A DNA stretch of 64,000 bases from Flavobacterium sp. (GTDB lineage Bacteria > Bacteroidota > Bacteroidia > Flavobacteriales > Flavobacteriaceae). The first letter of the stretch is position 1. Every line of letters starts with the position of its first letter. Positions 1 through 8,339 of the stretch are shown one piece after another. The DNA lies in assembly GCA_016721735.1 (NCBI GenBank), contig JADKHM010000004.1, positions 186,001 to 250,000 on the forward strand, given 5' to 3'. The translations under genes were made by a program, and so were the position numbers. The notes beneath the pieces were generated by a model that was given only the letters and a program-made list of their open reading frames with translations, searched no databases and was not told the DNA's origin.

Positions 1-242
1 AATCTTTAAACAAAAACAACATTCTTGGCGATTTCAAATTTGTCCTTTCAGAGAAATTCTTGTCCAACGACAGCGATGTAACTTTTTTCGAAAAAATTGT
101 GATGAACGCCTATTTTATCATGAAGAAATTCAGTTTGTCTGAAGAAAAAGGATTTGGATTGGACAGCAGTTCCGTAAAAGTGGAACAATTTCCATTGGTC
201 TTGCATGCTCCTGAAAAAATCCATCTAGACCGTATAAAATAA
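1..242 (+). CDS. 3' end of an unrecognised protein (partial)
   Basis: An open frame enters from the left edge (first full codon at base 3) and stops at 242, giving about 79 C-terminal residues. They are rich in Phe, Lys and Ser and show no signal peptide, membrane segment or motif I recognise. A TTG at 60 could act as a start, but the frame is open upstream of it, so an internal start is unlikely. The stop lies 2 bases from the end of the convergent hydrolase gene. No function is assigned; the missing N-terminal part is needed to place it. Confidence 0.6.
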   Translation, partial: SLNKNNILGDFKFVLSEKFLSNDSDVTFFEKIVMNAYFIMKKFSLSEEKGFGLDSSSVKVEQFPLVLHAPEKIHLDRIK

Positions 243-244
243 AA

Positions 245-1435
245 TCAATTTTTGATGATTTTACCTCTTTCAGTAAATCCATTTTGGGTCATAACTTCGT
301 ACCAGTAAATTCCAGAAGCAAGAAAAGTTGTATCTATAAAATCTTGGTTACTTTTAATTTTCTTTGAACTTATAACTCTTGCTGCGGCGTCGTATATTTT
401 GATGGTATAAGTTTCCTCACCTGTTTTTCCTACATATAAGAAAGTTGAAAAAGGATTTGGGTACAGCGAAATACGATTTTCTTTTTGAATGCTTACATTT
501 CGAAGTGGCTCGCACTGCGAACAATTTTTTTGAAAGGTAGTTCTCGAATCAGTATCTATCAATGAATTAAAATCGGAGCCAGCAACACAGTCCGATTTTA
601 ATTGTGCTTCAAGCCATAACGTAAGGTATTGCTCTAATACTAAATGTTGCTGATCGCGGGTAATTGTTGGTTGAGGATTGCATGTTGATTCTCCGAAACT
701 GCAAAGAAAATTACTGTTTGCCATCTGGCAATGACTCGCACCATTTATCGAAACGTACGTCTTACAGGCGCTACCTAAAGAAGTATACATCGCCAGTTGA
801 TTCGTGCTCGGCGGCGTAACACAATCGTTTTCACCTGCTATAACTAATCCTGGAATTTGAATGCTATTTGCGGCATCAATCGCAGATGGACTTGTTTCAG
901 CCGCAGCCAACGTAACAATTGATTTAATGTTTGAATTAAACTGTGGCGCTAAAAAAGCAGCTCCTCCTCCCATACTGTGACCCATTACTGCATTCATTGA
1001 GCTTACTCTATTATAGAAGATGGTACTTTGTAGCATTCCCAAATTGAAAACCTGAGTAGATACAAAAGCCAAATCTTTTCCAAATTCGATATGTGATGGA
1101 GAAATTCCGCCTTCTGTTTTTGGAAAAGCCATAATATAACCTCTGGGAACCATTGCCTCCCATATGTTCTGATAAGCATCCCAAGTCATGACAAATCCAT
1201 GTCCAAAGGTCAAAACCGGAAATGTCTGCATTGACGCAATTGTAAGCGAGACATTGTCACCAGCTTCATCGGCTGGATAATAAATTTCAGTGGCAATACT
1301 CCTATTTCCCCGCGAAGAATCAATAAAATTAATTGTACTATGCCCAATTGCAAATGGTTGGCACCACGATGATGTCAATGAAAAAATTAATAACAGTACA
1401 AGAGTTAAATCGTGATTCCCTATTTTCCCATTCAT
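245..1435 (-). CDS. Secreted alpha/beta hydrolase (chlorophyllase/cutinase-like) with T9SS sorting domain
   Basis: 396 aa. A hydrophobic signal peptide spans roughly residues 8-25. The alpha/beta hydrolase domain shows an oxyanion-type FGHG near residue 77, nucleophile Ser154 in GHSMGGG, Asp204 in AGENDCVTPP and His235 in GASHC, a complete catalytic triad. Several cysteines (205, 224, 236 and later) suggest disulfides in a secreted protein. The last 75 or so residues form a Por secretion tail (LYPNPF, then ending in GKIIKN), so the protein should cross the outer membrane by the type 9 system. It most resembles the chlorophyllase/cutinase-like group, which includes polyester hydrolases of Bacteroidota; the real substrate (lipid ester, polyester or other) is inferred only. 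It is transcribed alone and converges with the partial gene to its left. Confidence 0.8.
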   Translation of the reverse strand: MNGKIGNHDLTLVLLLIFSLTSSWCQPFAIGHSTINFIDSSRGNRSIATEIYYPADEAGDNVSLTIASMQTFPVLTFGHGFVMTWDAYQNIWEAMVPRGYIMAFPKTEGGISPSHIEFGKDLAFVSTQVFNLGMLQSTIFYNRVSSMNAVMGHSMGGGAAFLAPQFNSNIKSIVTLAAAETSPSAIDAANSIQIPGLVIAGENDCVTPPSTNQLAMYTSLGSACKTYVSINGASHCQMANSNFLCSFGESTCNPQPTITRDQQHLVLEQYLTLWLEAQLKSDCVAGSDFNSLIDTDSRTTFQKNCSQCEPLRNVSIQKENRISLYPNPFSTFLYVGKTGEETYTIKIYDAAARVISSKKIKSNQDFIDTTFLASGIYWYEVMTQNGFTERGKIIKN

Positions 1436-1499
1436 GCTAATGTATATTTATAGTAAATGTATAAAATCTTCTTTGCCAATATTCGTCATCCTCAAATTA

Positions 1500-1534
1500 T
1501 TGCATTTTTCATTCAGCATTTAGTACTACCTTTG
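1500..1534 (+). promoter_or_regulatory. Putative Bacteroidota-type promoter of the RsmB-like methyltransferase
   Basis: TACCTTTG at 1527-1534 fits the -7 element TAnnTTTG exactly and ends 17 bases before the ATG at 1552. A TTG at 1500-1502 is the best -33 element, but its 24-base spacer is slightly long. Only the -7 match is strong. Confidence 0.45.
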
Positions 1535-1551
1535 CGCCACAATTAATTAAA

Positions 1552-2769
1552 ATGAGATTACACAGAAATTTAGTTTACACTACAATAGATTCTCTAAACG
1601 CAATTTTTAACGAAGGAGAATATGCAGACAAAGTAGTAGCACGAGCGTTAAAAAAAGACAAACGTTGGGGAAGTTCTGACCGGAAATTCGTAGCGGAAAC
1701 CATCTATGAAATCGTACGTTGGAAAAGGCTTTACGCCGAAATAGCAGACGTCAAAGAACCATACGACCGCGAGAATCTTTGGAGAATGTTCTCTGTTTGG
1801 GCAGTGTTGCGAGGCTATCCAATTCCTGACTGGAAACAACTAGAAGGCACTCCAGAGCGTAAAATTAAAGGGCGTTTTGATGAATTGTCAAAAATCAGAA
1901 CTTTCAAAGAATCTATTCCTGATTGGATGGATGAATTGGGCGTCAAAGAGCTTGGTGAAAAAGTTTGGTCGAAAGAAATTGCAGCGCAAAATCAACCAGC
2001 AAAAGTTATTCTAAGAGTCAACACACTCAAAACTACCAAAGATAAGTTAAGAGCCATCTTAATGGATCTTAATATCGAAACCGAATATCTTAAAGATCAA
2101 CCGGACGCTTTAGTGCTGAAAGAACGCGCCAATGTTTTTCTTACCGATGCGTTCAAAGAAGGAATGTTTGAAGTGCAAGATGCCAACTCGCAATTGGTTG
2201 CTCATTTCTTAGATGTAAAACCTGGCATGCGTGTCGTAGATGCTTGTGCAGGAGCAGGTGGTAAGACTTTGCACATTGCTTCAATAATGGAAAATAAAGG
2301 ACAATTGATTGCGATGGACTTATACGAAAGTAAACTCAAACAGCTAAAGCTTAGAGCAAAGAGAAATAGTGCTTTCAACATCGAATATCGCATTATCGAC
2401 TCGACGAAAGTGATCAAAAAGCTACACGAAAAAGCCGACAGAGTGCTGATTGATGCTCCTTGTAGTGGCCTGGGAGTTCTAAAAAGAAACCCTGATGCCA
2501 AATGGAAATTACAACCAGAATTTATCGATAATATCAAGAAAGTCCAAACCGAAGTTCTAGAAAACTATTCTAAAATGGTGAAGCCCGGAGGCAAATTGGT
2601 CTATGCGACCTGCTCCGTCTTGCCATCAGAGAACCAAGAGCAAATAAAACACTTTTTGGAGGGCGATACAGGTAAAAACTTTACATTTGTTAAGGATTCT
2701 AAAATTCTAGCATCGGAATCTGGATTTGATGGTTTTTACATGGCGTTGCTAGAACGAAAAATAAATTAA
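1552..2769 (+). CDS. RsmB/NOP-family rRNA cytosine-C5 methyltransferase
   Basis: 405 aa cytoplasmic SAM-dependent enzyme that methylates cytosine in RNA, probably 16S rRNA. The SAM-binding motif DACAGAGGKT lies near residue 226. Both family cysteines are present: DAPCSGLG (motif IV, near residue 302) and YATCS (motif VI, near residue 354), which act in release and attack. The N-terminal 150 residues are helical and stand where RsmB has a NusB-like domain, though I cannot show homology. The ATG at 1552 follows a -7 promoter element closely. The next gene begins 10 bases after the stop but encodes an unrelated secreted nuclease, so cotranscription may be incidental. The family is clear; the exact target base is not. 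Confidence 0.88.
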   Translation: MRLHRNLVYTTIDSLNAIFNEGEYADKVVARALKKDKRWGSSDRKFVAETIYEIVRWKRLYAEIADVKEPYDRENLWRMFSVWAVLRGYPIPDWKQLEGTPERKIKGRFDELSKIRTFKESIPDWMDELGVKELGEKVWSKEIAAQNQPAKVILRVNTLKTTKDKLRAILMDLNIETEYLKDQPDALVLKERANVFLTDAFKEGMFEVQDANSQLVAHFLDVKPGMRVVDACAGAGGKTLHIASIMENKGQLIAMDLYESKLKQLKLRAKRNSAFNIEYRIIDSTKVIKKLHEKADRVLIDAPCSGLGVLKRNPDAKWKLQPEFIDNIKKVQTEVLENYSKMVKPGGKLVYATCSVLPSENQEQIKHFLEGDTGKNFTFVKDSKILASESGFDGFYMALLERKIN

Positions 2770-2779
2770 TACATTTAAA

Positions 2780-3865
2780 ATGAAAAAAAATCTTTCAGTA
2801 CTATTGTTTTGGGTAGTTGCAAGTGGTTTTGCACAAATTCCAGCGGGGTACTACAATACAGCCACAGGAACTGGCTTTGCACTAAAAACGCAGCTGTGGA
2901 ATATTATTCGAATTAGCACTGATCGCGGATATGCAGGTTTGTATACTACGTATGTTACCTCTGACAAAGATTTCTATTATGAAAATAACGGAACTATGTT
3001 AGACGTCTATACGGAGAATCCAACGGGTCCAGAATGTGAGTTTACTTATGGGGTCGGTCAAGATGACGGAACCCTTGGCAATAATGAATGTGAAAGATAC
3101 AATCGGGAACACCTCATTCCGCAATCTGTTTTTAATGCAGAAACGCCAATGTATTCAGATGCGCATTTTGTGCTACCAGCGGACAAACATGTTAACGGCG
3201 TGAGAGGCGATTTGCCCTTCGGAAAAGTGGGATCAGCGAATTGGACAGGAACGAATGGCACCAAAAGAGGCACTAACCTTAATTCTGGTTACTCGGCTGG
3301 ATATAGTGGAATTGTCTTTGAACCCATCGATGAATTCAAAGGCGATATCGCACGTTGTCTTCTTTATTTCGCAACACGTTACGAAAATATTGTAGCTGGC
3401 TATTCGTACGAAATGTTCAATGGAACTAGTACGAGTGTGTTCGCGCAGCCATTCTTAAATATTCTATTGACTTGGAATGCGCTTGACCCAGTTAGCCCAA
3501 GAGAAATTGCGAGAAATAATGCCATTGGAACCAATGCAAGACAAAAGAACAGAAATCCATTTATTGACAACAATTCCTATGTAACGAGTATTTGGGGTGC
3601 GCCACTTGGAGTTTCTTCATTTGAACTTCTTGAAGCTACACAAATTTTTCCAAATCCAACAAGTACAAATGCTGTAACGATTTCATCTTCAATTCCGCTC
3701 GAAAATATTCAATTGATTAGTATCAATGGACAAATAATCCGAGAGATTAAAAAACCAGTAATCCAAGAAAATAGTTACGTTTTGGATCAACTTACGTCTG
3801 GTTTTTATTTTGTTAAGATGATTTCAGCTGATGCCTCGGTGGTCAAAAAAATAATTGTAAAATAA
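2780..3865 (+). CDS. Secreted endonuclease I family nuclease with T9SS sorting domain (copy 1)
   Basis: 361 aa. A signal peptide occupies residues 1-19. The endonuclease I (beta-beta-alpha metal) core contains CERYNREHLIPQS and, about 25 residues on, DAHFVLPADKHVNGVRG, supplying the catalytic His and metal-binding Asn/Asp positions of the family; NRNPFID marks its C-terminal part. The last 75 residues form a T9SS sorting tail (IFPNPTST to KKIIVK). It should be an extracellular or surface non-specific DNase/RNase for nutrient nucleic acids or biofilm DNA. The gene that follows is a paralogue with the same domain order, so this is a tandem duplication. A strong terminator follows at 3887. Confidence 0.87.
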   Translation: MKKNLSVLLFWVVASGFAQIPAGYYNTATGTGFALKTQLWNIIRISTDRGYAGLYTTYVTSDKDFYYENNGTMLDVYTENPTGPECEFTYGVGQDDGTLGNNECERYNREHLIPQSVFNAETPMYSDAHFVLPADKHVNGVRGDLPFGKVGSANWTGTNGTKRGTNLNSGYSAGYSGIVFEPIDEFKGDIARCLLYFATRYENIVAGYSYEMFNGTSTSVFAQPFLNILLTWNALDPVSPREIARNNAIGTNARQKNRNPFIDNNSYVTSIWGAPLGVSSFELLEATQIFPNPTSTNAVTISSSIPLENIQLISINGQIIREIKKPVIQENSYVLDQLTSGFYFVKMISADASVVKKIIVK

Positions 3866-3886
3866 ATTGAACATAAAACATCTTTA

Positions 3887-3919
3887 AGTGCCCTCTGAAG
3901 AAGAAGGCACTTTTTTTTT
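3887..3919 (+). terminator. Rho-independent terminator after the first endonuclease gene
   Basis: The stem AGTGCC/GGCACT (3887-3892 with 3906-3911) is followed by an unbroken T run. It separates the two tandem nuclease genes, which are therefore probably transcribed separately. Confidence 0.8.
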
Positions 3920-3988
3920 GCATGAAACAAAAGTTAATTATTGACCAATTCCAAAAAAACAATCTAGATTTACACTTCAATTATAAAT

Positions 3989-5080
3989 ATGAAAAAAACT
4001 TATACCTTATTCTTATCCTTCGTTACTATTATTGGTTTCGGACAGGCTGGAAATCCTGCTTCGCCCTACTACGACGGTTTTGATTTTAATCAAACAGGTT
4101 TTGCATTGCGCTATAGTCTTAGCGACAAAGTCATTTTCACTCATACGAGACTATTGACTTACCAAGATGCAGAAGACGCCATCAAAATAATTGACCGTGA
4201 TCCGCTAGACCAGAGTAATCAAACGGTATTGCTCGTATATGGTTTTAGTGAAAATATGTGTCCAGAAAATTCAATTGATTATCAAGACCACCGAAGACGA
4301 AATAGATTTGATGACGGAACAAGTTCATGTCAATGGAATCGCGAACATACCTATCCCAAATCATTAGGAAATCCTGATTTAGGAACCGATGGTCCAGGCG
4401 CCGATGTACATCATATCAGAGCCTCAGATGTAAGTAGAAACGCAAACCGAGGGAATTCAAAATACGGACCAGGCGCTGGCAATTCTGGGTACAACGGCGC
4501 TTATTGGTATCCGGGTGACGAATGGAAAGGTGATGTTGCTCGAATGATGATGTATATGTATTTGCGCTACGGAAACCAATGCTTACCAAAAAATGTGGCT
4601 GTTGGAAATTTGATGAGTTCTGACATCAATATGGTAGACCTGCTATTGCAATGGAATGCAGAAGATCCCGTATCGGAATTTGAAGATACAAGAAATACCT
4701 ACTTAGGTAATACCGATAATTTTTTCGCTCAGGGAAATAGAAATCCTTTTATCGACAATCCCTATTTAGCAACCTTAATCTGGGGTGGAACGCCTGCCGA
4801 AAATAGATGGCCAAATCTATCCACTAATACAAGTTTTGATTGGAGTAGTTCCATCACTATTTATCCAAATCCGACACAAAACCATGAAGTAAAAGTGTCT
4901 TCAAATGTTGCAATCAATACTATTCAATTGATAAACACTAGCGGACAAATCGTCAAAGAATTTAAGCCATTCACCAATGCTGATCATGACTTCACACTAG
5001 ATAATTTACCAAATGGATTCTTCTTTATCAAAATAAATTCTAATGAAGGATCTACAATTCGCAAAGTAATCGTCAACTAG
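3989..5080 (+). CDS. Secreted endonuclease I family nuclease with T9SS sorting domain (copy 2)
   Basis: 363 aa, same architecture as its upstream neighbour: signal peptide (residues 1-18), endonuclease I core, T9SS tail (IYPNPTQN to RKVIVN). The catalytic region reads CQWNREHTYPKSLG followed by DVHHIRASDVSRNANRGN, closer to the classical endonuclease I pattern than copy 1, with NRNPFIDN conserved downstream. The cores have diverged strongly while the sorting tails stay alike, which suggests an old duplication and possibly different substrates. The gene ends just before a bidirectional terminator shared with rho. Extracellular nuclease activity is well supported by family; preference for DNA or RNA is unknown. 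Confidence 0.88.
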   Translation: MKKTYTLFLSFVTIIGFGQAGNPASPYYDGFDFNQTGFALRYSLSDKVIFTHTRLLTYQDAEDAIKIIDRDPLDQSNQTVLLVYGFSENMCPENSIDYQDHRRRNRFDDGTSSCQWNREHTYPKSLGNPDLGTDGPGADVHHIRASDVSRNANRGNSKYGPGAGNSGYNGAYWYPGDEWKGDVARMMMYMYLRYGNQCLPKNVAVGNLMSSDINMVDLLLQWNAEDPVSEFEDTRNTYLGNTDNFFAQGNRNPFIDNPYLATLIWGGTPAENRWPNLSTNTSFDWSSSITIYPNPTQNHEVKVSSNVAINTIQLINTSGQIVKEFKPFTNADHDFTLDNLPNGFFFIKINSNEGSTIRKVIVN

Positions 5081-5106
5081 ATTTTTGAAATAAATTGTAC
5101 AAAAAA

Positions 5107-5135
5107 AAGCTCCAATATAATTGGAGCTTTTTTTT
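5107..5135. terminator. Bidirectional terminator between endonuclease and rho
   Basis: AAGCTCCAA/TTGGAGCTT forms a perfect stem with a short loop, flanked by A-runs on the left and T-runs on the right, so it can end transcription from both the nuclease (+) and rho (-). Confidence 0.85.
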
Positions 5136-5136
5136 A

Positions 5137-5169
5137 AATTATCAATTGTTAATTATCAATTATTAATTG
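5137..5169. repeat. AT-rich spacer of AATTATCAATT units
   Basis: Three degenerate copies of AATTATCAATT/AATTGTTAATT lie between the terminator and the rho stop codon. The same spacer family recurs at 49091 and 55821. Confidence 0.5.
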
Positions 5170-5170
5170 C

Positions 5171-6934
5171 CTAGTCATTCATCGAAATCAAAAACTCTTC
5201 GTTATTTCTCGTTTTCTTAAAGCGATCATTAATGAAGTCCATCGCTTCAACTGGATTCATATCCGACAAGTATTTACGCATAATCCACATACGTTGTAAG
5301 GTCTTTTCATCTAATAATAAATCGTCTCGACGTGTACTTGATGAAGTCAAATCAATAGCAGGGAAAATACGTTTGTTAGCAATCTTACGATCCAATTGTA
5401 GTTCCATGTTACCAGTTCCTTTGAATTCTTCAAAAATAACCTCATCCATTTTAGAACCGGTTTCCGTTAATGCCGTAGCAATAATACTCAACGAACCTCC
5501 ATTTTCTACATTACGAGCAGCTCCGAAAAATCGTTTTGGTTTTTGCAAGGCATTAGCATCAACTCCACCACTCAGTACTTTACCTGAGGCAGGTTGCACC
5601 GTATTGTACGCTCTTGCTAAACGGGTAATGGAATCTAATAAGATCACTACATCATGTCCACATTCTACCAAACGTTTGGCTTTTTCCAGAACAATATTGG
5701 CAATCTTTACGTGCTCTTGTGGCTCTCTGTCAAATGTTGAAGCAATTACTTCTCCACGAACAGAGCGTTGCATATCTGTCACCTCTTCTGGACGCTCATC
5801 AATCAGCAAAACCAATAAATACACTTCAGGATGATTCGCAGCAATGGCATTGGCAATGTCTTTTAATAACATCGTCTTACCTGTTTTTGGTTGCGCTACA
5901 ATCATCCCACGTTGACCTTTTCCAATTGGTGAAAATAAATCGATGATACGTGTTGAAATGGAACTTCCTTTTTCTGCTATTTTAAATTTCTCAGTTGGAA
6001 ATACAGGTGTTAAGTGTTCAAAAGAAACACGATCGCGAACCACTTGCGGATCATGACCATTAATTTTGAGAACGCGCACTAAAGGAAAAAACTTTTCTCC
6101 TTCTTTTGGCGGACGCACTACTCCTTTTACGGTATCGCCGGTTTTTAGACCGAACAAACGAATTTGCGAAGTCGATAAGTAAATATCATCCGGAGAAGCC
6201 AAATAATTATAATCGGAAGAGCGCAAGAAACCATAGCCGTCTGGCATCATTTCTAAAACGCCTTCACTTTCAATAATCCCGTCGAACTCAAAATCTGCAT
6301 CTCTGAAATTGTTGTTCTTTTTGTTTTTAAAATTCGGGTTTTGATTTCCGTTTTGGTTTCCATTCCCATTTTGATTTCCATTACCGTTTTGATTCGGATT
6401 TGGATTCTGGTTCAGATTCTGTTTGTGCTGTTGATTTGGATTAACTTTCTTATCCTGAACCGGGTTTTGATTTGTTTCAGCAGTTTTTTCTGTCGATTCG
6501 TTTTCTTCAGCAGTAGATGGTTCTGCTACGATAGACTTCTCTATTTTATTGCCGACTTTCTTCTCGTAATCCGCTTTTTTAAATTTGACCACTTTCGGCT
6601 CCTTTTGAGACGCGTTGGTCTGAGTAGATTGCGGTTCTTCGTTCACAACTGGTTCCGAAACTACAGGCGCTTCTTGGTCTGAAAAAAGTGTCGCAGATTT
6701 TGTAATTGCAGGCTTTTTATCAGCAGTAATTCGAGTTCTTTTTGATTTCTCTTCAGAACTATTTTCTTTCGTTGGTTTAGTATTTTCCTTTGCTTCGCTT
6801 GCCAATTGATTTTCGATAATCATAGCAATCAAAGCTTCTTTTTTTACTCCGTTAAACTTTATGGTTTTTGCTAATTTAGCAATATCTTGAAGCTCAGTCA
6901 GCTTCATTTCTTTTAATACAGAAATATCAAACAT
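5171..6934 (-). CDS. rho: Transcription termination factor Rho with a large disordered insert
   Basis: 587 aa, much longer than the roughly 420 aa E. coli protein. Residues 1-45 form the Rho N-terminal helical domain. About 170 residues of low-complexity sequence follow: first acidic/Lys/Thr-rich, then an Asn/Gln/Gly-rich stretch with repeated NQNGNGNQNGN. The RNA-binding cold-shock domain comes next (GYGFLRSSDYNYL), then the hexameric RecA-like ATPase with Walker A AQPKTGKT, the Q-loop region (VRGEVIASTFD) and LLDSITRLARAYN. Rho unwinds RNA and ends transcription. Asn-rich inserts are usual in Bacteroidota Rho, and for Bacteroides thetaiotaomicron the insert is reported to drive phase separation. 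The gene stands alone with its own terminator. Confidence 0.97.
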   Translation of the reverse strand: MFDISVLKEMKLTELQDIAKLAKTIKFNGVKKEALIAMIIENQLASEAKENTKPTKENSSEEKSKRTRITADKKPAITKSATLFSDQEAPVVSEPVVNEEPQSTQTNASQKEPKVVKFKKADYEKKVGNKIEKSIVAEPSTAEENESTEKTAETNQNPVQDKKVNPNQQHKQNLNQNPNPNQNGNGNQNGNGNQNGNQNPNFKNKKNNNFRDADFEFDGIIESEGVLEMMPDGYGFLRSSDYNYLASPDDIYLSTSQIRLFGLKTGDTVKGVVRPPKEGEKFFPLVRVLKINGHDPQVVRDRVSFEHLTPVFPTEKFKIAEKGSSISTRIIDLFSPIGKGQRGMIVAQPKTGKTMLLKDIANAIAANHPEVYLLVLLIDERPEEVTDMQRSVRGEVIASTFDREPQEHVKIANIVLEKAKRLVECGHDVVILLDSITRLARAYNTVQPASGKVLSGGVDANALQKPKRFFGAARNVENGGSLSIIATALTETGSKMDEVIFEEFKGTGNMELQLDRKIANKRIFPAIDLTSSSTRRDDLLLDEKTLQRMWIMRKYLSDMNPVEAMDFINDRFKKTRNNEEFLISMND

Positions 6935-7092
6935 GAATGTTATTTGAATTTAGATTGATTTGGATTTTTCTAAAAAATTTGTAGTGTAATAATATGCGGG
7001 CAACAGGTCGTAAAATGAAGTACTTACGAATTAGTTATGCAATAATACGAATAAAAATTTATCATACAATAGTATTTGTAAAAAAGAAAATA

Positions 7093-7100
7093 TATTTTTG
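7093..7100 (+). promoter_or_regulatory. Putative -7 element upstream of the DUF4293 gene
   Basis: TATTTTTG matches TAnnTTTG and ends 20 bases before the ATG at 7120. A TTTG at 7075-7078 is too close (14-base spacer) to be a convincing -33 partner. It supports the start at 7120 rather than the longer open frame from 6994. Confidence 0.4.
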
Positions 7101-7119
7101 TGACACAATAAAACAAAAA

Positions 7120-7533
7120 ATGATTCAAAGAATACAGACGGTTTATTTGGCATTGGCCTTTGTCATTACAGGTGTTTTACCTTTTGTTTTCAAGTTGTGG
7201 ACCCTAAGTGATGGAAAAGCGGAAATGTTTATGAGCAGTCAATGCTACTCCGCAATTTTTGGTTTAAGTACATCATTGTCCTTATTGAGTATCCTATTTT
7301 ATAAAAAAAGACAACATCAATTTGTCATTGGCAGATTGAATATCATATTAAATTTAATTTTATTAGGCTTATTTGTATATCGTTCACTAAACTTATCTGG
7401 AGAAGCAGTTGCTGTTTCTGAGAAGGGTATTGGGATGTTTCTACCAATTATTGCTATCGTTTTTTTAGTGCTGGCTAACAAAGCCATCCAAAAGGATGAA
7501 GATCTCGTAAAATCTGTTGACCGATTGAGATAA
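7120..7533 (+). CDS. DUF4293 family membrane protein
   Basis: 137 aa integral membrane protein with four predicted helices (near residues 5-25, 39-59, 69-88 and 105-125). The opening MIQRIQTVYLALAF is the hallmark of the flavobacterial DUF4293 family. The open frame extends upstream to 6994, but the extra 42 residues look non-coding and the -7 promoter element lies inside that stretch, so the ATG at 7120 is chosen. The gene diverges from rho, an arrangement I believe is common in flavobacteria. It has no known function. A terminator follows at 7566. Confidence 0.8.
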   Translation: MIQRIQTVYLALAFVITGVLPFVFKLWTLSDGKAEMFMSSQCYSAIFGLSTSLSLLSILFYKKRQHQFVIGRLNIILNLILLGLFVYRSLNLSGEAVAVSEKGIGMFLPIIAIVFLVLANKAIQKDEDLVKSVDRLR

Positions 7534-7565
7534 ACCTATAAACTTAGTTTATTTAGTGCGAAGAA

Positions 7566-7594
7566 AAACCTGGACAAATGTCTGGGTTTTTTTT
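7566..7594 (+). terminator. Terminator after the DUF4293 gene
   Basis: AAACCTGGACA pairs with TGTCTGGGTTT (two G-T pairs) and runs into eight T residues. Confidence 0.75.
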
Positions 7595-7608
7595 CGTCTT
7601 GGAGTTAT

Positions 7609-7738
7609 TAAGTATCTGAGCATCTGAGTTACTGAGCCGATATTCTACTCTACTAAAATTTAGATTTTATCTTCAAGACTAAATCTTCTCGCTATTACAA
7701 AACGAACTTAGCAACTCAGGCACTTAGCAACTCAGCTA
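7609..7738. repeat. Inverted arrays of CTGAGTTACTGAG / ACTTAGCAACTCAG units
   Basis: Two short arrays face each other: 7609-7637 (units like TATCTGAGCATCTGAG) and 7704-7738 (ACTTAGCAACTCAGGCACTT and on), each made of degenerate 7-8 base units and roughly complementary to one another. The second array runs into the minus-strand phosphoesterase and provides its TAG stop codon. Nothing else is seen between 7595 and 7735. Confidence 0.6.
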
Positions 7739-8230
7739 CTTCTTCCCCAACTCCACAATCTCCAAATCCTTTATCTGTTCTCCATCAATGATGAAACGCA
7801 ACATCGTTCGCACTTGATGAAAGCCGCTTTTCCCAGCTGCACCCGGATTCATATGCAATAATTGCAACTTCTTATCATAAATAACTTTCAAAATATGAGA
7901 GTGTCCGCAGATAAAAAGCTTCGGCGGATTCTTAGTAATTTCTGCTCTAATTTCCTGATTGTATTTGCCAGGATAACCGCCAATATGCGTGATCCAAACA
8001 TCAACGCCTTCGCAGAAAAAACGATTGTGCAGCGGAAACTCCATTCTGGCTTTGTCGTCATCAATATTGCCATAGACAGCGCGCAATGGCTTATGTTTCT
8101 TAAGCGTATCTGTGACTTCTAAATTACCTATATCACCCGCATGCCAAACTTCATCGGCTTGATCAACATATTTTAAGATGACGTCATCTAGGTGACTGTG
8201 CGTGTCGGAGAGCAATAGGATTCTTTTCAT
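7736..8230 (-). CDS. YfcE/MJ0936-type metallophosphoesterase
   Basis: 164 aa cytoplasmic calcineurin-like phosphodiesterase. All metal-binding motifs are visible: SDTHSHLDD near the N-terminus, HAGDIG, YGNIDD, THIGG and a GHSH near residue 117. Length and motif order fit the YfcE/MJ0936 group, which hydrolyses phosphodiesters in vitro and whose cellular substrate is unsettled. It is a single gene; its stop codon lies in the CTGAGTT-type repeat array, so the last residues may have been set by repeat insertion. Confidence 0.88.
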   Translation of the reverse strand: MKRILLLSDTHSHLDDVILKYVDQADEVWHAGDIGNLEVTDTLKKHKPLRAVYGNIDDDKARMEFPLHNRFFCEGVDVWITHIGGYPGKYNQEIRAEITKNPPKLFICGHSHILKVIYDKKLQLLHMNPGAAGKSGFHQVRTMLRFIIDGEQIKDLEIVELGKK

Positions 8231-8309
8231 AGTCGCAAATTCGAAGCGCTAAAATACAAAGGTTAGCGATTGGATTTACCACACAGAATAATAATCAAAT
8301 TATTTTTTA

Positions 8310-8317
8310 TAGATTTG
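8310..8317 (+). promoter_or_regulatory. Putative -7 element upstream of the TMEM175-family gene
   Basis: TAGATTTG is an exact TAnnTTTG match ending 22 bases before the ATG at 8340. No TTG at a proper distance is visible upstream. Confidence 0.4.
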
Positions 8318-8339
8318 ATTTACAAATAAATCAGGTATC

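Noticed and set aside
2202..2537. Minus-strand open frame of 111 codons inside the RsmB-like gene
   Set aside because: Antisense shadow of a well supported methyltransferase with no motif of its own.
6341..6682. Plus-strand open frame of 113 codons rich in Ile, Leu and Phe opposite rho
   Set aside because: It is the antisense of the Asn/Gln-rich insert, and its hydrophobic content follows from that composition; no homologue-like motif.
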